A stretch of DNA of 64,000 nt, from NCBI RefSeq assembly GCF_963677195.1, contig NZ_OY781918.1:1662923-1726922 (forward strand). Direction: 5' to 3'. The DNA comes from an uncultured Marinifilum sp. (GTDB lineage Bacteria; Bacteroidota; Bacteroidia; Bacteroidales; Marinifilaceae). Numbering within the stretch: the stretch's first letter is position 1; every line of letters begins with the position of its first letter. The notes below the pieces were generated by a model. It made no database searches. It was not told the origin of the DNA and saw only the letters and a program-made list of their open reading frames with translations. The position numbers and the translations under genes are program-made. Below, one piece after another: positions 26,539-36,002 of the stretch.

Positions 26539-27897
26539 TTAAAATGTTAAAGTAAAACTTGTCTTTTCATTCGGAACAGACATAGCTGTTATTGTTCCTC
26601 CATGAAGTCGTAATATCTGTTTTGAGAGGCTAAGACCAATTCCCGATCCTTTTGGTTTGGTTGTAAAAAAAGGAATGAATACTTTATCTATAACTTCTTT
26701 AATAATTCCCTGTCCGTTGTCACTTACCTGAATAGATATTCGACCCCTTTTATTCATAAAAGCTTTTAGTTCTATTTTGGGATTTTTGGTATTCTCAAGC
26801 GCATGGATAGAGTTCTTAATTAAATTAATTAATACTTGTTCTATTAACTGTTCATCGGCCGATAATTCTATCGACTGAGGATTTATACTAATATCACAAT
26901 CTATATTGTTCCTTTTAATTTCTTCTGCCATTAACCTATGGATATTGTCGAATAGTTTTTGAACCTGAAATATGCTGAAATTAGGTTTTGGTATTTTTGT
27001 AAGATTACGATAGGTATCAACAAAGTGAAGCAAGCCTGAGCTTCTCTTGTGAATTGTTTCCAATGCCATTTTTACTTCATTAAGCGTCTCCAGATCGTCT
27101 TCTCTAAACTTATTGGTATTGTTCTCACCAAAGTCATCTAGTATGGTTGTAAGTGTGGTAGAAAGCGATGAAATAGGAGTTATCGAATTCATAATTTCAT
27201 GTGTTAATACACGAATTAATTTTTGCCACGACTCTATTTCCTGTTCTTCAAGTTCGTATTGGATGTTTTTAATAGAAACAAGAATTACCTGCCGGTTGTT
27301 AATTTTAAATTCGGTTGCATAAATTGCCAATTGAAGTATATCTTCATTATCATTAATTTTAATTAGAGTATTTTCTCCGTGTTTTAGTTTTAAAAGAGTT
27401 GTTACCAATTCGGGATTAAAGGAGTTAAGATCCTGAATTTTTTTTAAGTTACTAATCTGAAATAATTTCTTGGAGGCATTGTTAATCATTTCAACTTTAC
27501 CATCGCGATGAAAAGCAATTAAGCTAATGCCAATGTGTTGAATTACAGATTGGAGATAAAAATAATGTTCTTCTTTTTCGGCTCTTATTTTTTGAAAATC
27601 GGTAATAACAGCATTAAAAGATTCTTGTAATTTATCGAAAGAACTTCCAAGTCCCTGCACCTGAAAGTTTCTTGTGAAATCAGAATAGCGAATCGACTCA
27701 AGAAAATTTTTAAGCAAGCGGTTCGTTTTTTCTACATATTTAATGATCTCATAAATTTGATAAATTATGGCAATAAAAGTTAAGCTTGCCGTAAAATACA
27801 GACTTTTTTTAGCCACAAGGTAGAATAGCAGAAATATTGTTGCCGAAAGAACAATTATTCTAATAATAAAATTGAGTCTAAAGCTTTTATAAACCAT
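26539..27897 (-). CDS. Sensor histidine kinase (NtrY-like), partner of the sigma-54 regulator
   Basis: A 452-aa inner-membrane kinase. Two membrane segments near the N-terminus (about residues 9-28 and 34-50) enclose almost no periplasmic loop, so sensing is probably intramembrane or cytoplasmic. A HAMP-like linker, a PAS domain (about 110-215), an H-box LTHEIMNSITPISSL with H233 and a HATPase domain (NLIKNSIHA, DNGQGI, GSGIGLSL) follow. I start at ATG 27897, overlapping the regulator's 3' end by 11 nt; a TTG at 27906 is the alternative. Overlap and order mark it as the cognate partner of the upstream response regulator. Confidence 0.92.
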   Translation of the reverse strand: MVYKSFRLNFIIRIIVLSATIFLLFYLVAKKSLYFTASLTFIAIIYQIYEIIKYVEKTNRLLKNFLESIRYSDFTRNFQVQGLGSSFDKLQESFNAVITDFQKIRAEKEEHYFYLQSVIQHIGISLIAFHRDGKVEMINNASKKLFQISNLKKIQDLNSFNPELVTTLLKLKHGENTLIKINDNEDILQLAIYATEFKINNRQVILVSIKNIQYELEEQEIESWQKLIRVLTHEIMNSITPISSLSTTLTTILDDFGENNTNKFREDDLETLNEVKMALETIHKRSSGLLHFVDTYRNLTKIPKPNFSIFQVQKLFDNIHRLMAEEIKRNNIDCDISINPQSIELSADEQLIEQVLINLIKNSIHALENTKNPKIELKAFMNKRGRISIQVSDNGQGIIKEVIDKVFIPFFTTKPKGSGIGLSLSKQILRLHGGTITAMSVPNEKTSFTLTF

Positions 27898-29266
27898 ATT
27901 TTTCAAGTCTTCGGTATAGAGATGTACGAGTCAGTCCTAATTCGCCGGCTGCTTTCGAAATGTTTCCTTTGTTTGTTTTTAATACTTTTTGAATGATATT
28001 TTTTTCTACTTCTTCCAAATTATAGGAGTCGAATTCTACATCATCCTGAAAAGATTTTTCTGTGCTAATTTGAAAATCATGAGGTTCCAGATTTTTATCA
28101 TCGGCCATAATTACTGCACGTTCCATTTGATGTTGTAATTCTCTTACATTTCCCGGCCATTCGTAGTCGTATAGTTTATTAACGCATGGTTTTGAAAGAG
28201 CATTAATTCTCTTTTTATATTTTTTTGAATAAATTTCCAGAAAGTGATTAGCAAGTAAAGGGATGTCTTCGTATCGTTCCCGAAGAGGTGGTAAGTTTAT
28301 TTCTACAGTGTTAATTCTATACAATAAATCTTGACGATATTTCTCTTCTGAAGCCATAAGTTTTAAGTGCATATTGGTTGCACAAATTAAGCGGATATCG
28401 ATAGGAATGGGTTTGTTTGAACCAACTCTAATAACTTCTCTTCTTTCCAGAACAGTAAGTAGTTTTGCTTGCATAGGCAGACTTAAATTGCCAATTTCGT
28501 CAAGGAAAAGTGTTCCTCCCGATGCAATTTCAAATCGTCCAGGTCTGTCTGTTCTAGCATCAGTAAAAGCTCCTTTAACATGACCAAAAAGTTCGCTTTC
28601 GAATAGATTTTCATTAATTGCTCCTAGATCAACACTAATAAAAATTTCATCTTTTCGGCTCGAATTTCTATGAAGAGCGCGGGCAACCAGTTCTTTTCCT
28701 GTTCCATTTTCACCTAAAATTAAAACATTAGCATCGGTTTTTGCAACTTTTGTAATGGTTGAGAAAACCTGATGCATTTCTGGCGAAGTACCAATAAAGT
28801 CGTTAAATGGTTTGTCGAGAACAGCATTTAATTCTTTTTGTTTGGTTTTTAGTTCACTAACTTCTTCTTTCGATTTGCGAAGTTTAATTGCCGAAGATAT
28901 TGTTGCTACTAATTTTTCGTTTTGCCAGGGTTTTAAAATAAAATCGGTAGCTCCAGCTTTAATAGCTTTAACCGATTTTTCAATATCGCCATAAGCAGTT
29001 ATAAATAAAACAACAGCGCGCGAGTCTATTTCGAGTATTTTATTTAACCAATGATATCCTTCCTGACCACTAATAGCATCCTTTGTGAAATTCATATCAA
29101 GCAAAATCACATCATAGCTTTCCTGTTTCATGAGCTTTGGAATCATCTCGGGGTTAGATTCTGTATGAATTAGTTCTACATGCTGTTTTAAAAGCAGTTT
29201 TAATGAGAATAATATATCTTCATTATCGTCTATGGCTAATATTTTTCCATTTTTTTGACTAGTCAT
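27887..29266 (-). CDS. Sigma-54-dependent response regulator (NtrC family)
   Basis: A 459-aa activator. The receiver domain (8-125) has phosphoacceptor D57 in LLDMNF, T90 and K112. The AAA+ domain (about 155-390) has Walker A GENGTGKE (185-192), the sigma-54-contact loop GAFTDA (232-237) in place of the usual GAFTGA, and Walker B LFLDE (253-257). The Fis-type HTH is at the C-terminus (NISKAAGELGLTRTSLYRR). It diverges from the transporter operon, whose upstream region carries a palindrome and a -24/-12-like element. It probably activates that operon when phosphorylated by the overlapping kinase. Confidence 0.95.
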   Translation of the reverse strand: MTSQKNGKILAIDDNEDILFSLKLLLKQHVELIHTESNPEMIPKLMKQESYDVILLDMNFTKDAISGQEGYHWLNKILEIDSRAVVLFITAYGDIEKSVKAIKAGATDFILKPWQNEKLVATISSAIKLRKSKEEVSELKTKQKELNAVLDKPFNDFIGTSPEMHQVFSTITKVAKTDANVLILGENGTGKELVARALHRNSSRKDEIFISVDLGAINENLFESELFGHVKGAFTDARTDRPGRFEIASGGTLFLDEIGNLSLPMQAKLLTVLERREVIRVGSNKPIPIDIRLICATNMHLKLMASEEKYRQDLLYRINTVEINLPPLRERYEDIPLLANHFLEIYSKKYKKRINALSKPCVNKLYDYEWPGNVRELQHQMERAVIMADDKNLEPHDFQISTEKSFQDDVEFDSYNLEEVEKNIIQKVLKTNKGNISKAAGELGLTRTSLYRRLEKYGL

Positions 29267-29349
29267 AATCAGTGAAAATTTGTAGGTTCGGGTATTTCTT
29301 TTAATTCAGGACTCAAGTTATCATTTATAATTCAGAAATAAAAAATAGA

Positions 29350-29365
29350 TGTACGAATTCGTACA
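29350..29365. promoter_or_regulatory. Perfect 16-bp palindrome, candidate enhancer site for the NtrC-type regulator
   Basis: TGTACGAATTCGTACA equals its own reverse complement. It sits about 97 bp upstream of the GG of the -24-like element, a normal distance for a bacterial enhancer-binding protein. Binding by the adjacent regulator is inference. Confidence 0.6.
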
Positions 29366-29451
29366 CTTGATGTTATGTTTCCGTTCATATTAAGTATTTT
29401 TAAATTAAGCTGATTTGTTGTAACATCTTGCTAATTAGTTGAGACTTACCT

Positions 29452-29468
29452 TTGGCACGAAAGTAGAT
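29452..29468 (+). promoter_or_regulatory. Sigma-54-type -24/-12 promoter of the transporter operon
   Basis: TTGGCACG at 29452-29459 fits the -24 element exactly. After AAAG comes TAGAT (29464-29468), a partial match to the -12 TTGCW with the G retained and C replaced by A. GG-to-GA spacing is the required 10 bp. Transcription would start near 29478, about 37 nt before the MFP start. Confidence 0.62.
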
Positions 29469-29514
29469 GATATTTTAATGTGTGTTAGAAACAGAATTGT
29501 AAGAAGAAAATAAT

Positions 29515-30414
29515 ATGGATAGAATTATAGCAAAAAAGCCATGGTATCAACAAAGGAAAAAGTGGTTTATGCTTATTTGTGTACTTGCAATAATTTTACT
29601 TTACGCTCCTTTTTTATATACATTGAAAACGCAGTCTTGTGTTAATAAGAACACTGTTTACATTGGTGAGGTTAAAACAGGTTATTTTCAGGAATATATT
29701 TACAAAATAGGAATTGCAAGTCCTATTTCTATTATAAATATAAATGCTTTTGATAATGGACGAATAGAAAAAGTGTTTTTTGAACAAGGAAGCGAGCTTA
29801 CAAAAGGTGATGTAATTTTACAACTTATTAATACAGATTTGTTAAACTGTAAGAGCATCGATATTAAATCTGCATACAATGGACAATTGAAATCGATAAT
29901 TGTACAAGAGGGGCAAATGGTATTGAAAGGAGAAAAATTAGGGCAGATAGGTTTAACTAATAATTTTAAGATAAACATATTTGTAGATTCATTTTATTTT
30001 AAGCGAGTGCACGAAGGTTTAAAAGCAATTCTTCGGTTTAAGAAGAAAGATTATCATTTAGTTGTTGAGAAAGTTTATCCCGAAATTAGAAGTGGACAAT
30101 TTGAAATTGAATTGAAATTTATTGAGGAACAACCGCAGAATATCTGTGCAGGCCAAGCATTTAAAATAAAAATTGAATTCGATAAAGCAAGAAAAGCACT
30201 GCTTGTGCCAAGAGGAGATTTTTGCCAAACTACCAATGGTCAATGGATTTTTGTGCTTGACGCTTCTGGAGAATATGCCATTAAAAGATCGATTAAAATG
30301 GGAGGTAAAAATCCAAAATATTATGAGATATTAGAAGGTTTAGCTCCTGGAGAAAAAGTATTGTTAAATTCTTACGATTTGTATGCAGATTCAGAAAAAC
30401 TTTTATTAAAATAG
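29515..30414 (+). CDS. Membrane-fusion (HlyD/AcrA-type) adaptor, short form without alpha-hairpin
   Basis: A 299-aa periplasmic adaptor with one N-terminal membrane anchor (about residues 17-36). The two lipoyl half-motifs (around IEKVFFEQGSELTKGDVILQ and LKSIIVQEGQMVLKGEKLGQ) are separated by only about 24 residues. Typical adaptors have a long coiled-coil hairpin there that reaches an outer-membrane TolC. Beta-barrel and membrane-proximal domains follow. It opens the operon behind the sigma-54-like promoter; the first permease starts 4 nt after it. Partners are the two FtsX permeases and the ATPase. No TolC gene is present. Confidence 0.87.
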   Translation: MDRIIAKKPWYQQRKKWFMLICVLAIILLYAPFLYTLKTQSCVNKNTVYIGEVKTGYFQEYIYKIGIASPISIININAFDNGRIEKVFFEQGSELTKGDVILQLINTDLLNCKSIDIKSAYNGQLKSIIVQEGQMVLKGEKLGQIGLTNNFKINIFVDSFYFKRVHEGLKAILRFKKKDYHLVVEKVYPEIRSGQFEIELKFIEEQPQNICAGQAFKIKIEFDKARKALLVPRGDFCQTTNGQWIFVLDASGEYAIKRSIKMGGKNPKYYEILEGLAPGEKVLLNSYDLYADSEKLLLK

Positions 30415-30418
30415 TATT

Positions 30419-32767
30419 ATGCTTAAGATTTTATTCAATACTGTTCTAAGAGGCATTTACAAACAGAAAGCTTATTCTGCTATTAATATTTTAGGTTTGG
30501 CTACTGGTGTAACATGTACGCTTTTAATTCTTATATGGGTTGAATACGAACTCGGTTTTGATAAGTATCACAAAGATATTGATCAGATTTACAGTGTTTA
30601 TGAAAATCAAAAATATGCAGATGGAGATATCTTTTCGGTATACTCTACACCTTCGCCACTAGCTAAATCAATTAAACATAATTTTGATCAAATAGAATAT
30701 TCTACCAGAATGGTAAGCTCTTGGGGGCAGCTGGCTTTAACGGCCAATGGAAATAGTTATGTTGAAAAAGGAGGAAAGCTTGTCGATTCAGATTTTTTTA
30801 AAATATTCACCTTTTCTATACTTAAAGGAGATAGCATAAATGTCTTATCGAATAATAAATCAATTGTATTAACAGAAAAACTGGCAAAAAAATATTTTGG
30901 AGATATTGATCCCATAGGTCTTACAGTAGAAATTAATTCGCAATATAGTTTTCAGGTAAGTGCAGTAATTAAAAATCTTCCATCTAATTCTTCAATTGAG
31001 TTTGATTTTATTTTACCAGTAGAATTTTTTGAAGAATTATGGGATTACGATTTAAGCGATTGGAATGCGAACTCATTTAATACATTTATAAAAGTTAAGA
31101 AAGGTACAGATACAAATGCTTTGGAAAAGCAACTTAAGAATCATGTGCGCTTGCGTCTTCCTGAAACAAATGTAGATTTGGCATTGCAGGAGTTTAGCAG
31201 GTACCATTTATATTCGATAAGTAAGAATAGAGCAGGACCAATTTGGTATGTTCAGGTGTTTTTATTGGTGGCGGTTTTAATTTTGTTAATTGCGTGTTTT
31301 AATTACATGAATTTGGCTACAGCTCGTTCCGAGCGCAGAGCAAAAGAAATAGCCATGCGAAAAGTAGTTGGAGCACAACGTGGCGGTTTAATTGGCTTAA
31401 TTATTGGCGAATCAATTGTGTTTACAACAATATCATTGGGTGTAGCCATTGTTTTTGTAGAATTACTATTGCCAACATTTAGCGAATTAACAAAACGTAC
31501 GTTAACATTAAACTTTGGGAATTACAATTTTGTGCTTGTTGTAATGGCAATAGTGGGAGTAACTGGCTTTGTGTCGGGAAGTTATCCTGCATTTTTCTTG
31601 TCTTCTTTTTCTCCTTTGCAAGTTATTAAAGGAATTTCGCGTAAAGATTCAGCGATGCTTAGAAAAATCTTAGTCCTCATTCAGTTTACCATGTCTGTTG
31701 CTCTATTTATTTGTACTTGCATTGTTTATAAGCAGCTTAATTTTCTTCAAAAATCGGATGTGGGTTTTAATAAAGACAATATTATTTATGTGGAAATGGT
31801 TGACGATTTCTATGAATATTATCCTGAATTAAAGAACGAGTTGTTAAAAATTCCCGGTGTGCAATGGGTTACAGCAGCCAATCAAATGCCAATTAATTTT
31901 TCAAATTCAACCTGGGATGTAGATTGGGAAGGAAAATCAGAAGATTCAGGAGAAATACTTTTTCAGTTGTCTTTTGTTGACTTTGATTTTATTGAAACCT
32001 TCGAAATGGATGTAATTCAAGGACGAGGATTTTCTAATAAATTTGGCGAAGACAGCCTTAAATTTATTATTAACGAATCGGCAGCAAGCAAAATGAATAT
32101 GGTATATACCATAGGCGAAGAAATAAACTTGTGGGGATATAGCGGAGAGGTGATTGGTATTGTTAAAGATTTTAATTTCAATAGTTTACAGGTAGGTGTT
32201 GATCCCTTAATTATGATGCGAAGACCAGATGTATTTAAGTATATTGGTATAAGAATAGGAGATGATAAACAATTAATTTTAAATGAGATTAGAAAAAAAT
32301 GGCTTGATAAAGTTCCTGATTTACCTTTTAATTATAGATTTTTAGAAGAAGATTTCGATTATTTTTATCAAGCTGAATCAAGAATGGGTAAACTTTTTGC
32401 TTCCTTTACAATAGTTGCATTTATAATTTCATGTTTGGGATTATTTGGTCTGGTATCATTCGTAACAGAACGAAAATCTAAAGAAATGGTTCTTAGAAAG
32501 GTTTTTGGAGCTAATTTGGAAGATGTTTATCAATTGTTGTTAAAAGAGTTTTTTAAATGGATTATGATGGCGAATGCTATTGCCTGGGTATTGTCATTTT
32601 TTGTTATGGAGTGGTGGTTAAAAGGTTTTGCTTACCGAATTGATATAGGTATCGGAATTTTTATTCTATCAGGATTATTGTCCTTGTTAATAGCATTCTT
32701 AACTATTTTTAAGCAAATTTCAAATTTAACATTTAAGGCACCTTCTGATATTTTAAAATACGAGTAA
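30419..32767 (+). CDS. ABC transporter permease, FtsX/MacB family (first copy)
   Basis: A 782-aa inner-membrane protein with the duplicated MacB_PCD/FtsX architecture of Bacteroidota: helix near residues 20-42, a large periplasmic domain, three helices (about 280-395), a linker with a further helix, a second periplasmic domain and three C-terminal helices with the FtsX signature KEMVLRKVFGA. The matching first-half signature is KEIAMRKVVGAQRGG. The family works as a mechanotransmitter in export or lipoprotein release rather than a simple channel. Substrate unknown. It lies between the adaptor (4 nt) and the ATPase (20 nt). Confidence 0.93.
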   Translation: MLKILFNTVLRGIYKQKAYSAINILGLATGVTCTLLILIWVEYELGFDKYHKDIDQIYSVYENQKYADGDIFSVYSTPSPLAKSIKHNFDQIEYSTRMVSSWGQLALTANGNSYVEKGGKLVDSDFFKIFTFSILKGDSINVLSNNKSIVLTEKLAKKYFGDIDPIGLTVEINSQYSFQVSAVIKNLPSNSSIEFDFILPVEFFEELWDYDLSDWNANSFNTFIKVKKGTDTNALEKQLKNHVRLRLPETNVDLALQEFSRYHLYSISKNRAGPIWYVQVFLLVAVLILLIACFNYMNLATARSERRAKEIAMRKVVGAQRGGLIGLIIGESIVFTTISLGVAIVFVELLLPTFSELTKRTLTLNFGNYNFVLVVMAIVGVTGFVSGSYPAFFLSSFSPLQVIKGISRKDSAMLRKILVLIQFTMSVALFICTCIVYKQLNFLQKSDVGFNKDNIIYVEMVDDFYEYYPELKNELLKIPGVQWVTAANQMPINFSNSTWDVDWEGKSEDSGEILFQLSFVDFDFIETFEMDVIQGRGFSNKFGEDSLKFIINESAASKMNMVYTIGEEINLWGYSGEVIGIVKDFNFNSLQVGVDPLIMMRRPDVFKYIGIRIGDDKQLILNEIRKKWLDKVPDLPFNYRFLEEDFDYFYQAESRMGKLFASFTIVAFIISCLGLFGLVSFVTERKSKEMVLRKVFGANLEDVYQLLLKEFFKWIMMANAIAWVLSFFVMEWWLKGFAYRIDIGIGIFILSGLLSLLIAFLTIFKQISNLTFKAPSDILKYE

Positions 32768-32787
32768 AAAAATAAAAAGATAAGACG

Positions 32788-33471
32788 ATGATTAAAACTA
32801 AAAATTTAATTAAAGTTTTCAGAACCGATGAGGTGGAGACTACTGCTCTTTATAATGTTAATTTAGAAATTAATAAAGGCGAGTTTGTTGCCATTATGGG
32901 ACCTTCGGGTTGTGGGAAATCAACATTATTAAATATAATTGGATTACTCGATAAGCCTACAGAAGGCGAATTGCATTTTAATGAATTTCAGGTAGAAGGA
33001 TATTCGGAAAGGCAGCGAACCAATTTACGGAAAGAGAATATTGGTTTTGTTTTTCAGAGTTTTAATTTAATAGATGAGTTAACAGTATTCGAAAATGTAG
33101 AATTGCCTTTATTGTATATGAAGGTTTCGGGAGCTGAAAGAAAAAGAAGAGTTAATGAAGCTCTGGAGAGAATGAATATCGCACACAGGACAAAACATTT
33201 TCCACAACAACTATCAGGCGGACAGCAACAAAGAGTTGCCATTGCAAGAGCTGTAATTTCAAATCCGAAACTCATATTAGCCGATGAGCCTACAGGTAAT
33301 CTCGATTCGGCAAATGGCGAAGAGGTAATGAATCTTTTAACTCAATTAAATGAAGAAGGAACAACTATTGTTATGGTTACTCACTCTCCTTCGGATGCCG
33401 ATAGAAGCCATAGAATTATACAACTTTTTGATGGACATGTAGTGACAGAAAACATGAGACAAAAGTTGTAA
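32788..33471 (+). CDS. ABC transporter ATP-binding protein (MacB/LolD type)
   Basis: A 227-aa cytoplasmic ATPase. Walker A GPSGCGKST (residues about 39-47), Q-loop FVFQSFNLIDELT, signature LSGGQQQRVAIARA, Walker B LILADEPTGNLDS and H-switch VTHSPSDA are all intact, so it should hydrolyse ATP. The TVFENVELPLLY segment is typical of the LolD/MacB group that pairs with FtsX permeases. It is placed between the two permease genes, so the pump may be a heterodimer of both permeases or may serve either one. Confidence 0.95.
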   Translation: MIKTKNLIKVFRTDEVETTALYNVNLEINKGEFVAIMGPSGCGKSTLLNIIGLLDKPTEGELHFNEFQVEGYSERQRTNLRKENIGFVFQSFNLIDELTVFENVELPLLYMKVSGAERKRRVNEALERMNIAHRTKHFPQQLSGGQQQRVAIARAVISNPKLILADEPTGNLDSANGEEVMNLLTQLNEEGTTIVMVTHSPSDADRSHRIIQLFDGHVVTENMRQKL

Positions 33472-33541
33472 GACAAACTTTGGTTTACATTTTTTCTTTT
33501 TTTAGAATGCTTTTACTTATGCTGTACTGAATTAAACGTTT

Positions 33542-35971
33542 ATGTTTAAAAATTTTTTACTTACAATAACACGAAATTTTATTCGAAATAAGTTTTATAC
33601 AAGCTTAAATATTGTAGGATTATCGGTTGGTTTACTTTGTGCAATACTTATTGTTCTATTCATACAAGATGAATTAACATACGATAAGTTTAATGTAAAG
33701 CATGAGAGAATAATTCGATTGGGTTCGGATTTTACAATTAATGGAAAACGCGATAGGGGAGCTACTTCTGCTTTGCCTTTTGGCCCTACATTTAAAGCTG
33801 AATTTTCCGAAGTAGAAGAATTTGTGCGTATTCTTGGTTCTGGGCGGCAGCAATTTAAGTATGGAAACAGAGTGTTTTTCGAAGAGGATATTGTTTATAT
33901 AGACTCAAGCGTATTTTCAGTATTTAGTTTTGAACTCATAAAAGGTGATCCCAAAACGTGTTTAAGCGAGGCAAATAGCATTGTTTTGAACGAAACTTTG
34001 GCTGAGAAATATTTTGGTAATCAAAATCCTCTGGGGAAAATTATATTGGTAGGTGAAAATAGAGAGTTTACCGTAAAAGGAGTAATGAAAGATATTCCTT
34101 CCAATAGTCATTTTAAATTTAATGGCTTTTTCTCAATGAAAACTCGTGAGCAACAGCAAGGTTCAGAGGATTTTAACAGTATAGAGCCAATTAGGTTTTG
34201 GAATTTAAATTGCTATACATTTTTGTTGCTTAAAGAAAATGTTGATGTTGGGATTATTAAGAATAAATTTCCTATTTACTATAAAAAATATATGAAACCT
34301 TTAGCCAATAAGCTGGGTGTAAGGTATCAGTTAGTAGTTCAAAAATTAGCCAATATTCATTTGCGGTCAGATTTACAGTGGGATGCACCAACAGGTAGTA
34401 TAAAATATGTATTTATTTTATCGATAATCGCATTTTTCATCCTTTCCATAGCAGGAATTAATTATATGAATATGGCTACAGCCAGATCTTCAAAAAGAGC
34501 TAAAGAGGTTGGAATAAGAAAGGTGGTTGGGGCTTACCGAGAAAATTTGATTTGGCAGTTTATGTTAGAAAGTTTATCTCTTTCTCTATTGGCCTTGTTA
34601 ATTGCATTAATTGTTGTTGAATTAATTTTACCCCTTTTTAATAGCCTTGTTGATAAAGACTTGGTCTTAAGTTTTTCGCAAACTCCCGAAGTTTTATTTT
34701 TCAGTATTGGATTAGCTTTGATTCTTGGTTTTGTTTCAGGTAGTTATCCTGCTTTTTATCTATCTTCATTTCATCCAGTTAAAGTATTAAAAGGATCTAA
34801 AATTCTTGGAAACCCAGGTGGTTTGCTACGAAAATTTCTGGTTATTTCTCAATTTACTGTTTCGGCTATGATGATTAGTGGTACAATAATGGTAGGTCTG
34901 CAATGGAATTATATGAATAATAAGGATCTTGGATTTAATAAAGAAGATATTATTGTGGTGTCGCTAAGAGACTCCTTGCTTAGGGCACAAATAAAACCTT
35001 TAAAAAGCGAGTTAAAGAAAAATCCGAATGTAATAGCTGTTGCCACATCTAGTAGTTTAATTGGTTTCGATGCTTCTAAATCAATTCATTTGTATGAGGG
35101 AGAACAGGGAATGATGGAGTATGCTTTAAATTTTAATGTGGTTGATTTCGATTATATCGACCTTATGGAAATGAACGTTATACAGGGACGAAAGTTTGAT
35201 ACTAAATTTAAAAAAGATACAAGCGAGGCTTTTATAATTAATCAATCGGCAGCAGATAAATTTCAATGGTATCAAAATGCTTTGGGCAAAAAATTGCAAT
35301 TGGGAGTAAAGCTCGATAAAGACGATGAGGTCATGAAAGGGAAGGTTATTGGAGTGGTGTCCGACTTCCATTATCAGCCACTTAGAAATATGATAGAGCC
35401 AATTAATTTTATTGTTAGTGAAAATCCTGAAACTCGAAGAATTCTTCATGTAAAAATAAATTCAGAGAATAGAAAAGAAGCAATAAATTATATCAAAAAA
35501 GTATGGTCGAATTTTAGCTCAAACACCAGTTTTGCATATTTTTTTCTCGACGATAGAATGAAGAAACAGTATGATTCCGAAGAGCGCTTAACCTGGATAT
35601 TTTCCATTTTTTCATTGATAAGTATATTAATTGCTTCCCTTGGCTTGTTTGGCCTATCTTCTTTTATTGCCGAACAACGAGCAAAAGAGCTGGGCATAAG
35701 AAAGGTTTTGGGGGCATCGGTAGAGAAACTTGTGTATTTGCAAACAAAAGAGTTTTTTGTTTTGGTTTTACTTGCCAATATAATTGCTGTTCCGGTGGTA
35801 TATTGGCTTATGAATATGTGGTTAGAAGATTTCTTTTATCGTATCGAAATTGCATGGTGGATATTTTTAGTCACTCTTATTATCTCTTTGTTTATTGGAC
35901 TATTTACCGTATCCTGGCAATCGTATCGTGCAGCCTCAGCCGATCCGGTAAAGGCTATAAAATATGAATAA
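33542..35971 (+). CDS. ABC transporter permease, FtsX/MacB family (second copy)
   Basis: An 809-aa paralogue of the first permease with the same double FtsX layout: N-terminal helix (about 20-42), periplasmic domain, helix triplet with KRAKEVGIRKVVGAYREN, then the second set with QRAKELGIRKVLGAS. Parallel features (SGSYPAFYLSSFHPVKVLKG in this copy, SGSYPAFFLSSFSPLQVIKG in the first) show duplication followed by strong divergence. It lies 70 nt after the ATPase. Together the two copies could form an asymmetric dimer. Substrate unknown. Confidence 0.93.
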   Translation: MFKNFLLTITRNFIRNKFYTSLNIVGLSVGLLCAILIVLFIQDELTYDKFNVKHERIIRLGSDFTINGKRDRGATSALPFGPTFKAEFSEVEEFVRILGSGRQQFKYGNRVFFEEDIVYIDSSVFSVFSFELIKGDPKTCLSEANSIVLNETLAEKYFGNQNPLGKIILVGENREFTVKGVMKDIPSNSHFKFNGFFSMKTREQQQGSEDFNSIEPIRFWNLNCYTFLLLKENVDVGIIKNKFPIYYKKYMKPLANKLGVRYQLVVQKLANIHLRSDLQWDAPTGSIKYVFILSIIAFFILSIAGINYMNMATARSSKRAKEVGIRKVVGAYRENLIWQFMLESLSLSLLALLIALIVVELILPLFNSLVDKDLVLSFSQTPEVLFFSIGLALILGFVSGSYPAFYLSSFHPVKVLKGSKILGNPGGLLRKFLVISQFTVSAMMISGTIMVGLQWNYMNNKDLGFNKEDIIVVSLRDSLLRAQIKPLKSELKKNPNVIAVATSSSLIGFDASKSIHLYEGEQGMMEYALNFNVVDFDYIDLMEMNVIQGRKFDTKFKKDTSEAFIINQSAADKFQWYQNALGKKLQLGVKLDKDDEVMKGKVIGVVSDFHYQPLRNMIEPINFIVSENPETRRILHVKINSENRKEAINYIKKVWSNFSSNTSFAYFFLDDRMKKQYDSEERLTWIFSIFSLISILIASLGLFGLSSFIAEQRAKELGIRKVLGASVEKLVYLQTKEFFVLVLLANIIAVPVVYWLMNMWLEDFFYRIEIAWWIFLVTLIISLFIGLFTVSWQSYRAASADPVKAIKYE

Positions 35972-36002
35972 AACACATTTTTAAAGTTTAAAACTGGAAC
36001 TT

